Shown: positions 41,915 to 49,853 of the stretch, in pieces
How positions within the stretch are numbered: position 1 is the stretch's first letter
How the letters are laid out: every line of letters begins with the position of its first letter
Origin: Williamwhitmania taraxaci
GTDB taxonomy: Bacteria > Bacteroidota > Bacteroidia > Bacteroidales > Williamwhitmaniaceae
Assembly (NCBI RefSeq): GCF_900096565.1
Contig: NZ_FMYP01000004.1
Span: forward strand, 1-49,853
Reading direction: 5' to 3'
DNA: 49,853 bases
Translations under genes and position numbers: made by a program
The notes under the pieces: model-generated
The model's input: the letters and a program-made list of their open reading frames with translations, nothing else
The model's database searches: none
What the model was told of the DNA's origin: nothing

Positions 41915-42835
41915 TTACGAAAGGATAGCGATTTCGAGAGATTCTTTCATGTATCGGTAGGTCGATTCGGCGAGCTCTTTATTGTAGGGGATTATTGGTT
42001 TTATTCCCATGGCCTTGTAGTAATGGGCACTTTCTGGATTATGTGGAAGTAATTCTAACCTATTTACGGGGAATTCGTCCATTAACTCTTTTACCTTTGT
42101 GAGGTAATCGTCGTTGTTGGTATAACCGGGTATAACCGGGATTCGCCCAATGATTTCGATGCCCTCTTTTTTAGAAATGTGCGAGAGAAATTTGTAGGTA
42201 ATGCTTTCCATTTCTGGCGATGGCTCCTTGTTGATTCCCTGATGCAACCGAAAACCAACCAGCCAGGTATCAACATACGGAAGAAGCTTATCTGCATCAG
42301 CAATTTCAACTATTCCCGAGGTTTCCACGGCGGTATGAATGCCCATGTCCTTACATAGTTTGGCCAGCATTGCTAACGCTCCAGACTGAAGCAATGGTTC
42401 GCCTCCACTAAACGTAATGCCACCGGAATTCTTTACCAACTCAAGTTGTGGTTTGAGCATTTTAAAGAGCGAGGATACCTCTACCTTCTTTGTTGGTAAT
42501 TGCAGGGCACCAGTGTTTCGGTTGCAGGAGGAGTTGGGGCATGCTTCAACGCAGCTGCCACAACCGGTGCAGTGTTGTCGGTTGATGAAGTGACCTCCAT
42601 TTACAAAGATATGTCCATTATTTTTACAGGCCGATTCACATCGATGGCATCCAATGCAAAACTGATTGAAGAATAGTAGCGGACTTTTTGATGGCTGAGA
42701 TTGGGGTGAATGACACCAAGCACAATCCAATTGGCATCCTTGAAGGTAAACAACGATTCTTTTTCCCGGTCCATCAAATTCTGAAAGCCAAGAAATGTTG
42801 AAGTAAGAGATGATTGTGTCTTCTTTCATGGTCAA
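41915..42835 (-). CDS. Glycyl-radical enzyme activating protein (radical SAM)
   Basis: The 306-residue enzyme has the radical SAM motif LQGCQLDCAWC (Cys34, Cys38, Cys41), which binds the SAM cluster. An inserted ferredoxin-like domain has eight cysteines: CIGCHRCESAC (60-70) and CTGCGSCVEACP (89-100). The SGGEP motif lies near 140. It abstracts a hydrogen from the Gly radical site of the partner enzyme encoded immediately downstream. The two-cluster insert is typical of activases for dehydratase/lyase-type glycyl radical enzymes, not PflA. Confidence 0.94.
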   Translation of the reverse strand: MTMKEDTIISYFNISWLSEFDGPGKRIVVYLQGCQLDCAWCHSPQSQPSKSPLLFFNQFCIGCHRCESACKNNGHIFVNGGHFINRQHCTGCGSCVEACPNSSCNRNTGALQLPTKKVEVSSLFKMLKPQLELVKNSGGITFSGGEPLLQSGALAMLAKLCKDMGIHTAVETSGIVEIADADKLLPYVDTWLVGFRLHQGINKEPSPEMESITYKFLSHISKKEGIEIIGRIPVIPGYTNNDDYLTKVKELMDEFPVNRLELLPHNPESAHYYKAMGIKPIIPYNKELAESTYRYMKESLEIAILS

Positions 42836-42882
42836 TTCTCTATTTGGATGATTTTTACTGTATTTATAAAGGATTGATAGTG

Positions 42883-42896
42883 TGAATCATGATCAA
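42883..42896 (-). promoter_or_regulatory. FNR-like palindrome upstream of the glycyl-radical operon
   Basis: The minus strand reads TTGATCATGATTCA, matching the FNR consensus TTGAT-N4-ATCAA at 8 of 10 defined positions, 47 bases before the activase ATG. Anaerobic control would suit an oxygen-sensitive radical enzyme. The core ATCATGAT is a perfect palindrome. Confidence 0.45.
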
Positions 42897-43067
42897 TTGG
42901 CAATACAAATTACAACTTTTTTTGATAAACGGAAAATATATTTTTGATAATCGTGTAGGAATGATAAAATTAAATGATAATAGCGTACTTATCAAGGCTT
43001 TTAGTATGGATCTTTTTTATAGCGGAAATAAATGGTTATGAACTACGCCACATTTTATTTGTTTTGT

Positions 43068-43075
43068 TAATTTTG
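43068..43075 (+). promoter_or_regulatory. -7 element (TAATTTTG) of the patatin gene at 43098
   Basis: Perfect TAnnTTTG match 22 bases before the ATG; the -33 region is not clear. Confidence 0.4.
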
Positions 43076-43097
43076 TAGTTACAATTTGTAGTGAATC

Positions 43098-44000
43098 ATG
43101 GACGAATTAAATCGGAAAACCACCAATAATATTGATGTTTGTGCATCCACTCCTTTGGTTTTGGAGGGCGGTGGTTTTAGGGGTATGTATACTGCCGGGA
43201 TACTGGATCGCTTTCTGGAGCATCGGATGAATTTTGGATATGCCATAGGTGTATCGGCTGGGGCGGCTTACGCCGTTTCCTATGTGTCGCGCCAGCACGG
43301 ACGAAACCTAGAGGTTAATCGACGGTTTACCGCCGATCCACGCTACTTTGGGTTTATGAACTTTATCCGAAAACGCACTTTCTTCGATTGGGAATTTATA
43401 TACAAGGAGGTGCCCCAGAAGCATGTGCTATTTGATTACGATGCATTTCGGGATTCTTCCACTCGACTAAGGATTGGAATAACCAACTGCGCCACCGGGG
43501 CTGCGGAATTTCGTGATGGAAACGGACTCTCACCCGATGGTTTCAAGGCGTTGCTTTCGGCCTCCTCTGCATTGCCATTTATTGCCCAAAAGATTACCAT
43601 CGACAATCAATACTATATGGATGGGGGTATTTCGGAATCAATCCCGCTCGATCAGGCTTTTGCCGATGGCTACAGTAGGGCCGTGGTAATACTTACTCGA
43701 AATGCAGGCTACAGGAAAAGTCCATCGCGCTTTACTAGACTTGTAAGGGCAACCTATCGAAACTATCCTCACCTGGTGGAGGCGCTGGCTACCCGCGCCG
43801 AAAGGTATAACGCCATGCTCGATAGGTTGGATGCGCTCGAAATTGAAGGACGAGTTTTTATTATTCGCCCGCAGGAACCACCTACTGTTTCACGAACCGA
43901 GAATAATCCCGAAAAGTTGGAGGCACTCTACTATACAGCCCAGCGTGAGTTTGATCAGATGCTTCCCAAACTGAAAGCCTGGATTGGAAATGGTATTTAG
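43098..44000 (+). CDS. Patatin-like phospholipase (YjjU-type)
   Basis: The 300-residue protein is a compact bacterial patatin: LVLEGGGFRGMYTAGIL (20-36) forms the oxyanion loop, IGVSAGAAYAV holds the nucleophile Ser53, and YMDGGISESIPL holds the dyad Asp near 176. RYFGFMNFIRKRTFFDWEF and the late VFIIRPQEP segment are features of the YjjU-like branch. No signal peptide, so it likely acts on cytoplasmic-face lipids. It is not closely similar to the longer patatin at 11007. Confidence 0.9.
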   Translation: MDELNRKTTNNIDVCASTPLVLEGGGFRGMYTAGILDRFLEHRMNFGYAIGVSAGAAYAVSYVSRQHGRNLEVNRRFTADPRYFGFMNFIRKRTFFDWEFIYKEVPQKHVLFDYDAFRDSSTRLRIGITNCATGAAEFRDGNGLSPDGFKALLSASSALPFIAQKITIDNQYYMDGGISESIPLDQAFADGYSRAVVILTRNAGYRKSPSRFTRLVRATYRNYPHLVEALATRAERYNAMLDRLDALEIEGRVFIIRPQEPPTVSRTENNPEKLEALYYTAQREFDQMLPKLKAWIGNGI

Positions 44001-44077
44001 TGATTTATGTGTTTATGATGGTAGCAGATACGATCTTATTTGTATAATTACAGAGCGTTAGTCGTATCCTTGTTGCG

Positions 44078-44110
44078 TAAACTTCCTTTAACTTCTCACT
44101 TTTAACCAAC
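44078..44110 (+). repeat. TAACTTC-type dispersed repeat, short copy
   Basis: Three units (TAAACTTCCTT, TAACTTCTCACT, TTTAACCAAC) resemble the arrays at 5216 and 32629, placed between convergent genes. Confidence 0.45.
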
Positions 44111-44120
44111 TTTTTTCACC

Positions 44121-46250
44121 CTAAAATGGAATGCTGAGTAGTAGCATGTCGTCGTACTGTATATTACTCCCCTTGTAGTTATTTACCAGTTGGCTTACTA
44201 ATTTTTCTTGTTTCGAAGGAGCTGTATTCAGAACCTGAATAAGCATTTCTTGGAGGAGGTCTTTGCCTAATTTTCGTTGCCGCCCATCACCTCCATATTG
44301 ATCGGTAATCCCATCGGTATACATAAATAGAATATCTCCAGGGTCAACCTTTATCTTAATGGAGGAGAAAGGTTCGTTTCGCACATAGTAGCAAACGGGC
44401 ATTCTGTCTACGGCTAGGGTTTCAAAAGACTCTTCATTATTCTGTTTATAAAGAAGGGCTTTTCCATTAGCGGATGCAAAATCGATAATGTTGGTTTTGG
44501 TGTCGAAGATGCAAAGAGACATATCCATGCCGTCGTTGGAGTAAAGAGTAAGTTCCGATTGATGGAGTGCCTCAATTATTCTGTGGCGCATTTCCTGCAG
44601 AACTTGAGCGGCATCAAGAATTTTATTCCGGACAACGATATCGTTCATGAAGTTAATGCCCAAGATGCTCATAAACCCACCAGGAACCCCATGTCCGGTA
44701 CAGTCGACTACGGCTGCAACTTTGAATTGCCCGATCTCAACCACCCAGAAAAAGTCCCCTCCAATCGTGTTTTTTGGTTGTAAAAAGGCGAAAGCTCCCG
44801 GAAACGTTTTGCAGGGTGTGCTTTGTGGAAAAAGGGCATTCTGAATACGCTGGGCGTAGCAAATGGAGTCGTTTATCTCCTTTTGCTGAATGAGTGCATG
44901 GTGATGCTGCATCTCTAATTTCTGCTTCTGATTTAGAATTTCTTCCTGCTGCCTCATAAGGCGCAGATTATCTCGGCGACGGCGCCGTGAGTTGAGCAAG
45001 AAAAACAGCGCAAAGGCTATTGAGAGAAACTCCAACCCCACAAGGATATAGGATAATTGCTTCTCGTTTTTTATTCTTTCGGCAGTGAGCATGTCTTTTT
45101 GTTCTTGCTCCAACTTCCTTAATTTCAACTTTCTGTCGAAGTCGTAGTTCAACTCGATTTGAATTCTGTTTCGGGTGGTCTTCTCGGTGCTGAGACTATC
45201 CTTGAGCTGTGCCATTTGGTGATAGTAGTTCAGGGCTTTTTTGCAATTTCCTTCTTGCGATTCGATATAGAATAAGTTTTCAATGGCTGTTACCTTTGAA
45301 TCACCTTGTTGCAGCCGAGTTGAAAGGTCATACGCTTTTATGGCATAGATTCGCGCTTCGGAATAGTTGCCCATGTCAATAAGTATGGTCGACAGGTTAT
45401 TATATGAGTTAATCATCCCTATTGTGTAGCCACTCTTTTCCCTAATTTTTAGTGCTTCCTTATTCATTTGTAGTGCCTTCGGGTAGTCTTTTAATTGCAG
45501 GTATACTTTCCCCATGCTCTGATAGTTGGAGGAAATACCAATTGATTCATTTAGTTCCAGCATCAACTTTTGGCTTCGTTCGAAGAAACTCAATGCCGTT
45601 TTGTAGAATTGTTTTTCCGATAATATACTTCCCTGTGTTCCCATAATGTATGCCACGGTTCGCTTGGCTTTGGGCGTTTTTCCGTAGCGAAGGGCTTCCT
45701 CAAACTTGGCAAGGGCATTGTCGTATTCCTCACTCGAGTAGCTTATCAGCCCTATGTTGTAGAGCTGCATGGCTACCATTACGCTATCTTTAATTTTCTT
45801 ACTAATTTCTAAACCCTTGTGCAGAAAATTAAGGGCCTTGTCGGAATTCCCGTTATTTAGAAACAAAACCCCCATACCATTATAGGAGATCTGGAGGCCT
45901 TTTTGATCGTCTAACTTTTCCTGAATTTCTAATGCTTGGGAGTAATTGTCTAGAGCAAGTTTAACCAACCCTTTTCTAGAATAGCATGCACCTAAACTGT
46001 TGAGCGCCGTTCCCATTCGATGCAGTGAATCCATTGATTCTGCTAATTCAAAGGCCGCTTCAGCATAGCAAATGGCTGTATCCATGCTTCCGGAAAGCCG
46101 CTCTTTTAAGGAAATTTCTAAGAGTAGCGATAGCTGTTTTTTGTGTGGGGTTATTTGAAGTTGCTGCTTCAGGAAATCGCTTACCGGTTGAGCCGAAAGA
46201 TTGGCACTAACCAGCAGCAGTAATGAAATTGCAAGTAGTCGTTGTATCAT
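44121..46250 (-). CDS. TPR-repeat membrane protein with SpoIIE/PP2C phosphatase domain
   Basis: The protein (709 residues) has a signal peptide (1-21), about seven tetratricopeptide repeats (about 40-345) facing the periplasm, one membrane helix (about 400-420), a basic/coiled-coil linker (421-458) and a cytosolic PP2C-type SpoIIE domain (about 465-709). Metal-binding motifs are GGDFFW (Asp499), DCTGHGVPGG (Asp516), MYTDGITD and QYDDM. Such proteins dephosphorylate anti-sigma-factor antagonists or similar partners in response to an external signal; none is encoded nearby. Confidence 0.92.
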   Translation of the reverse strand: MIQRLLAISLLLLVSANLSAQPVSDFLKQQLQITPHKKQLSLLLEISLKERLSGSMDTAICYAEAAFELAESMDSLHRMGTALNSLGACYSRKGLVKLALDNYSQALEIQEKLDDQKGLQISYNGMGVLFLNNGNSDKALNFLHKGLEISKKIKDSVMVAMQLYNIGLISYSSEEYDNALAKFEEALRYGKTPKAKRTVAYIMGTQGSILSEKQFYKTALSFFERSQKLMLELNESIGISSNYQSMGKVYLQLKDYPKALQMNKEALKIREKSGYTIGMINSYNNLSTILIDMGNYSEARIYAIKAYDLSTRLQQGDSKVTAIENLFYIESQEGNCKKALNYYHQMAQLKDSLSTEKTTRNRIQIELNYDFDRKLKLRKLEQEQKDMLTAERIKNEKQLSYILVGLEFLSIAFALFFLLNSRRRRRDNLRLMRQQEEILNQKQKLEMQHHHALIQQKEINDSICYAQRIQNALFPQSTPCKTFPGAFAFLQPKNTIGGDFFWVVEIGQFKVAAVVDCTGHGVPGGFMSILGINFMNDIVVRNKILDAAQVLQEMRHRIIEALHQSELTLYSNDGMDMSLCIFDTKTNIIDFASANGKALLYKQNNEESFETLAVDRMPVCYYVRNEPFSSIKIKVDPGDILFMYTDGITDQYGGDGRQRKLGKDLLQEMLIQVLNTAPSKQEKLVSQLVNNYKGSNIQYDDMLLLSIPF

Positions 46251-46475
46251 AGGCCTTGAACTATTAGCGGTTTATAGTTTCAGCAAATACACGTTTCAGT
46301 AATAAAAGTAGATTACAATGTGGTGGTTTTTATTCTAATTTCCTAACGAATCAATTGGCAATAGCTCATTTTATTTTGCTGGTTTTACAACAGTTCTTGT
46401 GCAGATGGAATAACCTCATTTGATCTTACATTATATGCTCTACGCTTGCTACTCGCTAATGGTACCGTATTGACG

Positions 46476-47171
46476 TTAAATGGAAAGTGCCATTCTTACT
46501 GCTTCCTGCGCATGGATGGTAGTGGTATCGAAAATTGGAACGGCCACATCGGTCTGCTTAACGAGGAGTGGTATCTCAGTGCATCCTAGTATTATTCCTT
46601 CGGCTCCGCGGTTCACTAAATCTTGAATGATGCGCAAATATTCATTCTTTGAACTTTCGAGAATTGTGCCCTGGCACAGCTCGTTGTAAATGATGCTGTG
46701 AACAATTTCCCTATCCTCGGTGGTTGGAATAATCACGTTCAATCCATGTTTTTCGGCAAGTCTTCCTTTATAAAAATCCTGCTCCATGGTAAACTTTGTG
46801 CCGAGCAGCGCTACCGTTTTTAACTGCTTCGCCTTGATTTGCACAGCCGTTGCATCGGCAATATGGAGCAGGGGTAGGGCGGTTGCGTTTTCGACCTCTG
46901 CGGCCATCTTGTGCATGGTGTTGGTGCAAATAACAATCAGCTCGGCTCCGGCCCGCTCGAGGCGTTGTGCCGCATCCATCATAATGGCTGTAAGTTCGTC
47001 CCACTTGCCTTCGTGCTGCAACTTTACAATTTCATCAAATTCCACCGAATACATTACGATTGGTGCCGAATGCAATCCACCCAGCTGCTCTTTTGTGGTT
47101 TGATTTATAATGCGGTAGTATTCCACCGACGATTCCCAGCTCATACCGCCTATTAGTCCGATTGTTTTCAT
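46476..47171 (-). CDS. Aspartate/glutamate racemase family protein
   Basis: The protein (231 residues) has the two catalytic cysteines of the PLP-independent family, in ICTNTMH (Cys82) and LGCTEIP (Cys197), plus the N-terminal IGLIGGMSWESSVEYYRIIN typical of the aspartate-racemase/YgeA-like branch. These interconvert L- and D-amino acids by a two-base mechanism. The exact amino acid is not predictable. It stands alone. Confidence 0.92.
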   Translation of the reverse strand: MKTIGLIGGMSWESSVEYYRIINQTTKEQLGGLHSAPIVMYSVEFDEIVKLQHEGKWDELTAIMMDAAQRLERAGAELIVICTNTMHKMAAEVENATALPLLHIADATAVQIKAKQLKTVALLGTKFTMEQDFYKGRLAEKHGLNVIIPTTEDREIVHSIIYNELCQGTILESSKNEYLRIIQDLVNRGAEGIILGCTEIPLLVKQTDVAVPIFDTTTIHAQEAVRMALSI

Positions 47172-47302
47172 AGTGTGAATTGTTTTTATGCTCTACATTC
47201 CCCCACAATATAGCATTTTTCTCTTTTGATGAGGGTGTGATTAAAGAGTTGTTAAAGCAACATGTATCTACTACAATAGTTATATTTATTCGGTATCAAC
47301 TT

Positions 47303-47346
47303 TGTATCAAAAAAGAAGAGAGGTTGAACACGTCAACCTCTCTTCT
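47303..47346 (-). terminator. Terminator of the B-repeat protein gene
   Basis: AGAAGAGAGGTTGA (47314-47327) pairs perfectly with TCAACCTCTCTTCT (47333-47346) around a 5-base loop. On the minus strand it is followed by a T run (plus-strand A run at 47308-47314). It lies about 50 bases beyond the stop at 47393. Confidence 0.9.
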
Positions 47347-47392
47347 AAATTTATGTTATTTTCTGAACTCGAAAATATAACCTAGGATATGC

Positions 47393-49853
47393 TTATAATT
47401 TTAGCATCTTAAGTATTCTAACTCTGCCATCATTCGTTTTTACATAAATGAAGTAGTTACCAGACATTAATTTACTTACATTAATAGTCGTGGTGTCGTT
47501 TCCTTTTATGTCTAGTTGCATAATCATTGTTCCCATAAGGTTGAAAATTGAGGCTTGTTTCATATTGCTTCCCTCCAACGTTACAAAATCATCCGCTGGA
47601 TTCGGATATAGCCTAAAATCTTCGGTAGATGTGGAGTTTATGGAATTACTCAAATCCCACTTAGCATAAAGTGACATATTTACTGTTACTAAATCCGTCG
47701 CAAACAGCCAGGCGTTGGTGCAAGCAGTTTCCTTATACCAACCCGCAAATTTGTAACCGGTTTTGGTAGGAGGTGTTGGTGCTGAAATTGTTGTGTTGTA
47801 GGTAGCACTTATGCTTGCAATTGCATTACCTCCCTGAGAATCGAAGTTAACGGTGTAGATATTTATAGACCACTTGGCATAAAGCGTTGTATTGTTGGAT
47901 ACAAGATCTGTAGCGAAATTCCAAGCAGTAATATAGTTGTATTCTTTGTACCATCCTGCAAAAGTATAACCGGTTCTCGTTGGTGCTATAGGCTCAGCTA
48001 TTGTATTGTTATAATCACAAGTAACATCAGCAATGATACTGCCTCCCTGAGAGTTAAAACTTACGGTGTAGGTGTTTATATTCCATTTAGCATAGAGCAT
48101 TGTTGCCTTAGTTACCACATCAGTTGCGAAGTTCCAAGCGGTGGTGCAGCTTGCATCTATATACCAACCAGCAAAGGTATATCCAGTGCGGGTTGGATCT
48201 GCTGGACGGGTCAGCAGTGTGCCATGGTTTGCATTCATATTGCTAACTGAACTGCCTCCTTGTGAATTGAATATTACAGTGTATACAACCGCATTCCATT
48301 TAGCATAAAGAGTCGCATTATCCGATACAACATCCGTTGCAAAGTTCCAAGCCGATGTTAGCGCCTCTTCCTTAAACCAACCATCAAACGTATAACCTGC
48401 ACGTGTTGGATTTGTGGGAGCGTAGATGGTTGAGTTGTATTCGGCCGTTTGGCTATTGACCGATGTGCCTCCCTTTGAATCAAACGTGATAGTATAGGTG
48501 TTTAGCATCCAGTGTGCGTATAGGGTAATATCTGCAGTTACTTGGGTGTAATCGAAAAAGAAGATAAAGCCATTGGTAGGTTGATTGTACCATCCCTTTA
48601 GGGTATATCCCTTTCGTGTGGGAGGTGTTGGCTCTGATATCTTGGTACCATGGTTTACCGTAATTGCGGGTACAGTTGTGCCTCCTTGCGAATCGTAACT
48701 AACCTTATATGTTAATGCTGTCCACTTTGCATAGAGCGACATGGTTGACATTACCTTATCAGTAGCGAAGTTCCAAAGGTTAATGAAAGTTGCCTCCTTA
48801 TACCAGCCGTTAAAAATGTAGCCCGTTCTTGTTGGGTCTTCAGGTTTATTTGTAATGGTAGTGTTATACTCTACCCCACGGTAGTTTATTGAAATTCCCT
48901 CAGAGTAGAAACTAACGCCGTAGGTGATAGGAGTCCACTTGGCGGTAAGAGTCAGGTTGCTTGTTATAAAGTATAAGCTGAAATTGAAGCTGAAGGCATC
49001 CGATAAATTCTGGTACCATCCATCGAACGTATAACCCGCTTTAGAAGGAGGCGTTGGCTCGCCTATTTTTGTGAAGTAATTGGTAGTGATGCTCGAAACA
49101 GGTGTGCCTCCATCGGAGTTAAACGTAACGGTGTAGGTGTTTATCGTCCACTTGGCAAATAGCGTTGTGTTTGCAGTTATCTTATCGGTTGCAAAGTTCC
49201 AAGCATTGGTGCATGCTGTTTCCTTGTACCAACCGTTAAATGTGTAGCCCATGCGGGTTGGCGCAACTGGTATTGTTATAGTCGTATTGTAGTTTGCATT
49301 GATATTGGCGATAATATCGCCCCCCTGCGAATTGAACGTAACCGTATAGCTGTTAATATTCCACTTAGCGTATAGCGTTGTGTTTGCAGTTACCTTGTCG
49401 GAGGTAAAATTCCAAGCATTCGTGCAAGCAGCATCCTTGTACCATCCACCAAAGGTGTATCCGGTGAGGGTTGGGTCGGCTGGGCGGATAACCGTAGCAT
49501 TATAGTTTACCGTAGCATTTGCAATTGAGCTTCCACTCTGGGTGTTGAATGTAATGGTAAAGGTGTTGATTGTCCACTTAGCGTATAGCGTTGTGTTTAA
49601 TGTTATTTTGTCTGTTGTAAAGTTCCAAGCATTGGTGCACGCAGTTTCCTTGTACCATCCACCAAAGGTGTATCCGGTGCGGGTTGGGTTGGATGGAGCA
49701 GAGATTGTTGTATTGTAATTTGTTGCTTTTGATGCTACTGCACTACCCCCCTGCGAATCGAATGTAACCGTATAACTGTTGATATTCCATTTGGCGTAAA
49801 GGGTGGTGTTTGCGGTAACTAAATCGGATGTAAAGTTCCAAGGGTTTGTGCAA
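47393..49853 (-). CDS. InlB B-repeat protein with type IX secretion sorting domain (5' end missing)
   Basis: The frame is open from the stop at 47393 to the window edge, giving 819 residues of a larger surface protein. An ATG at 49252 lies inside a repeat and is not the start. About eleven Listeria-Bacteroides (InlB B) repeats of 71 residues are present, each with GYTFxGWYKE..., a WNFATD strand, LYAKW and a YTVTFxSQGG strand. The DNA period is 213 bp and neighbouring units are highly similar. The last ~80 residues are a type A sorting domain (LYPNPADDFVTLEG ... GNYFIYVKTNDGRVRILKMLKL), so the protein is exported by the type IX system and attached to the surface or released. Confidence 0.93.
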   Translation of the reverse strand, partial: CTNPWNFTSDLVTANTTLYAKWNINSYTVTFDSQGGSAVASKATNYNTTISAPSNPTRTGYTFGGWYKETACTNAWNFTTDKITLNTTLYAKWTINTFTITFNTQSGSSIANATVNYNATVIRPADPTLTGYTFGGWYKDAACTNAWNFTSDKVTANTTLYAKWNINSYTVTFNSQGGDIIANINANYNTTITIPVAPTRMGYTFNGWYKETACTNAWNFATDKITANTTLFAKWTINTYTVTFNSDGGTPVSSITTNYFTKIGEPTPPSKAGYTFDGWYQNLSDAFSFNFSLYFITSNLTLTAKWTPITYGVSFYSEGISINYRGVEYNTTITNKPEDPTRTGYIFNGWYKEATFINLWNFATDKVMSTMSLYAKWTALTYKVSYDSQGGTTVPAITVNHGTKISEPTPPTRKGYTLKGWYNQPTNGFIFFFDYTQVTADITLYAHWMLNTYTITFDSKGGTSVNSQTAEYNSTIYAPTNPTRAGYTFDGWFKEEALTSAWNFATDVVSDNATLYAKWNAVVYTVIFNSQGGSSVSNMNANHGTLLTRPADPTRTGYTFAGWYIDASCTTAWNFATDVVTKATMLYAKWNINTYTVSFNSQGGSIIADVTCDYNNTIAEPIAPTRTGYTFAGWYKEYNYITAWNFATDLVSNNTTLYAKWSINIYTVNFDSQGGNAIASISATYNTTISAPTPPTKTGYKFAGWYKETACTNAWLFATDLVTVNMSLYAKWDLSNSINSTSTEDFRLYPNPADDFVTLEGSNMKQASIFNLMGTMIMQLDIKGNDTTTINVSKLMSGNYFIYVKTNDGRVRILKMLKL

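Noticed and set aside
47180-47380. Plus-strand ORF downstream of the racemase
   Set aside because: It overlaps the terminator hairpin of the convergent gene and has no protein-like features.
49250-49252. ATG as the start of the B-repeat protein
   Set aside because: The same frame continues upstream with three more repeats to the window edge without a stop, so this Met is internal.

Overview
The window looks like chromosome from an anaerobic or facultative member of the Bacteroidota, most likely Bacteroidales/Marinilabiliales-like. Supporting signs are promoters of the TTTG/TAnnTTTG type, weak Shine-Dalgarno sequences, a type IX secretion sorting domain, Bacteroidota-restricted families, and oxygen-sensitive enzymes (a glycyl radical enzyme, an aldehyde:ferredoxin oxidoreductase, a NapH-like ferredoxin). 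This is inferred from gene content; no 16S rRNA is present.

Layout. 1-2.3 kb: the 3' end of a 5S rRNA with its terminator, a hairpin-rich spacer, an acyl-CoA thioesterase and murB. 2.5-10.9 kb: a glycosyltransferase, a small membrane protein, a polyphosphate kinase 2, a repeat-rich spacer, a secreted CarboxypepD_reg-like protein, a CPA2 cation/proton antiporter, a lipoprotein and a DUF5652 protein. 11-19.6 kb: a patatin-like phospholipase, a class I glutamine amidotransferase-like hydrolase, a 2-hydroxyacid dehydrogenase, a frameshifted membrane protein, a nitroreductase, a two-module membrane protein, an NAD(P)-binding reductase and an HD hydrolase. 19.6-22 kb: a Crp/Fnr regulator, then a decayed toxin-immunity island between imperfect direct repeats. 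22-24.9 kb: a five-gene thiol-redox operon (thioredoxin-like protein, TrxB, two membrane-attached thioredoxins, a membrane ferredoxin) ended by a clear terminator. 25-26.6 kb: a DUF6506 protein, an HMA-like secreted protein and a RelE/ParE toxin-antitoxin pair. 26.8-32.4 kb: a 2-oxoglutarate dehydrogenase operon (unknown conserved protein, sucA, sucB). 32.8-36.2 kb: an M28 peptidase and an AAA ATPase/DUF4276 pair that resembles a split OLD-type defence module. 36.3-42.8 kb: a minus-strand operon of glycyl-radical activase, glycyl radical enzyme, HAD lipoprotein phosphatase and tungsten-type aldehyde oxidoreductase, with an FNR-like palindrome upstream. 43-49.85 kb: a second patatin, a TPR-SpoIIE phosphatase, an Asp/Glu racemase-family protein and the 3' part of a large InlB B-repeat protein with a type IX sorting signal, which runs off the window.

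The best candidate for an undescribed system is the 36.3-42.8 kb operon. Its glycyl radical enzyme has all the family landmarks but unusual active-site loops (GCWEP and RVGGW), and it is genetically tied to an aldehyde oxidoreductase. This suggests a radical lyase or dehydratase whose aldehyde product is oxidised with ferredoxin as acceptor. Secondary candidates are the ATPase/DUF4276 pair, the toxin-tail/immunity remnant, and a dispersed intergenic repeat whose 10-11 bp units recur at four loci, with two near-identical 62-bp blocks in opposite orientation.
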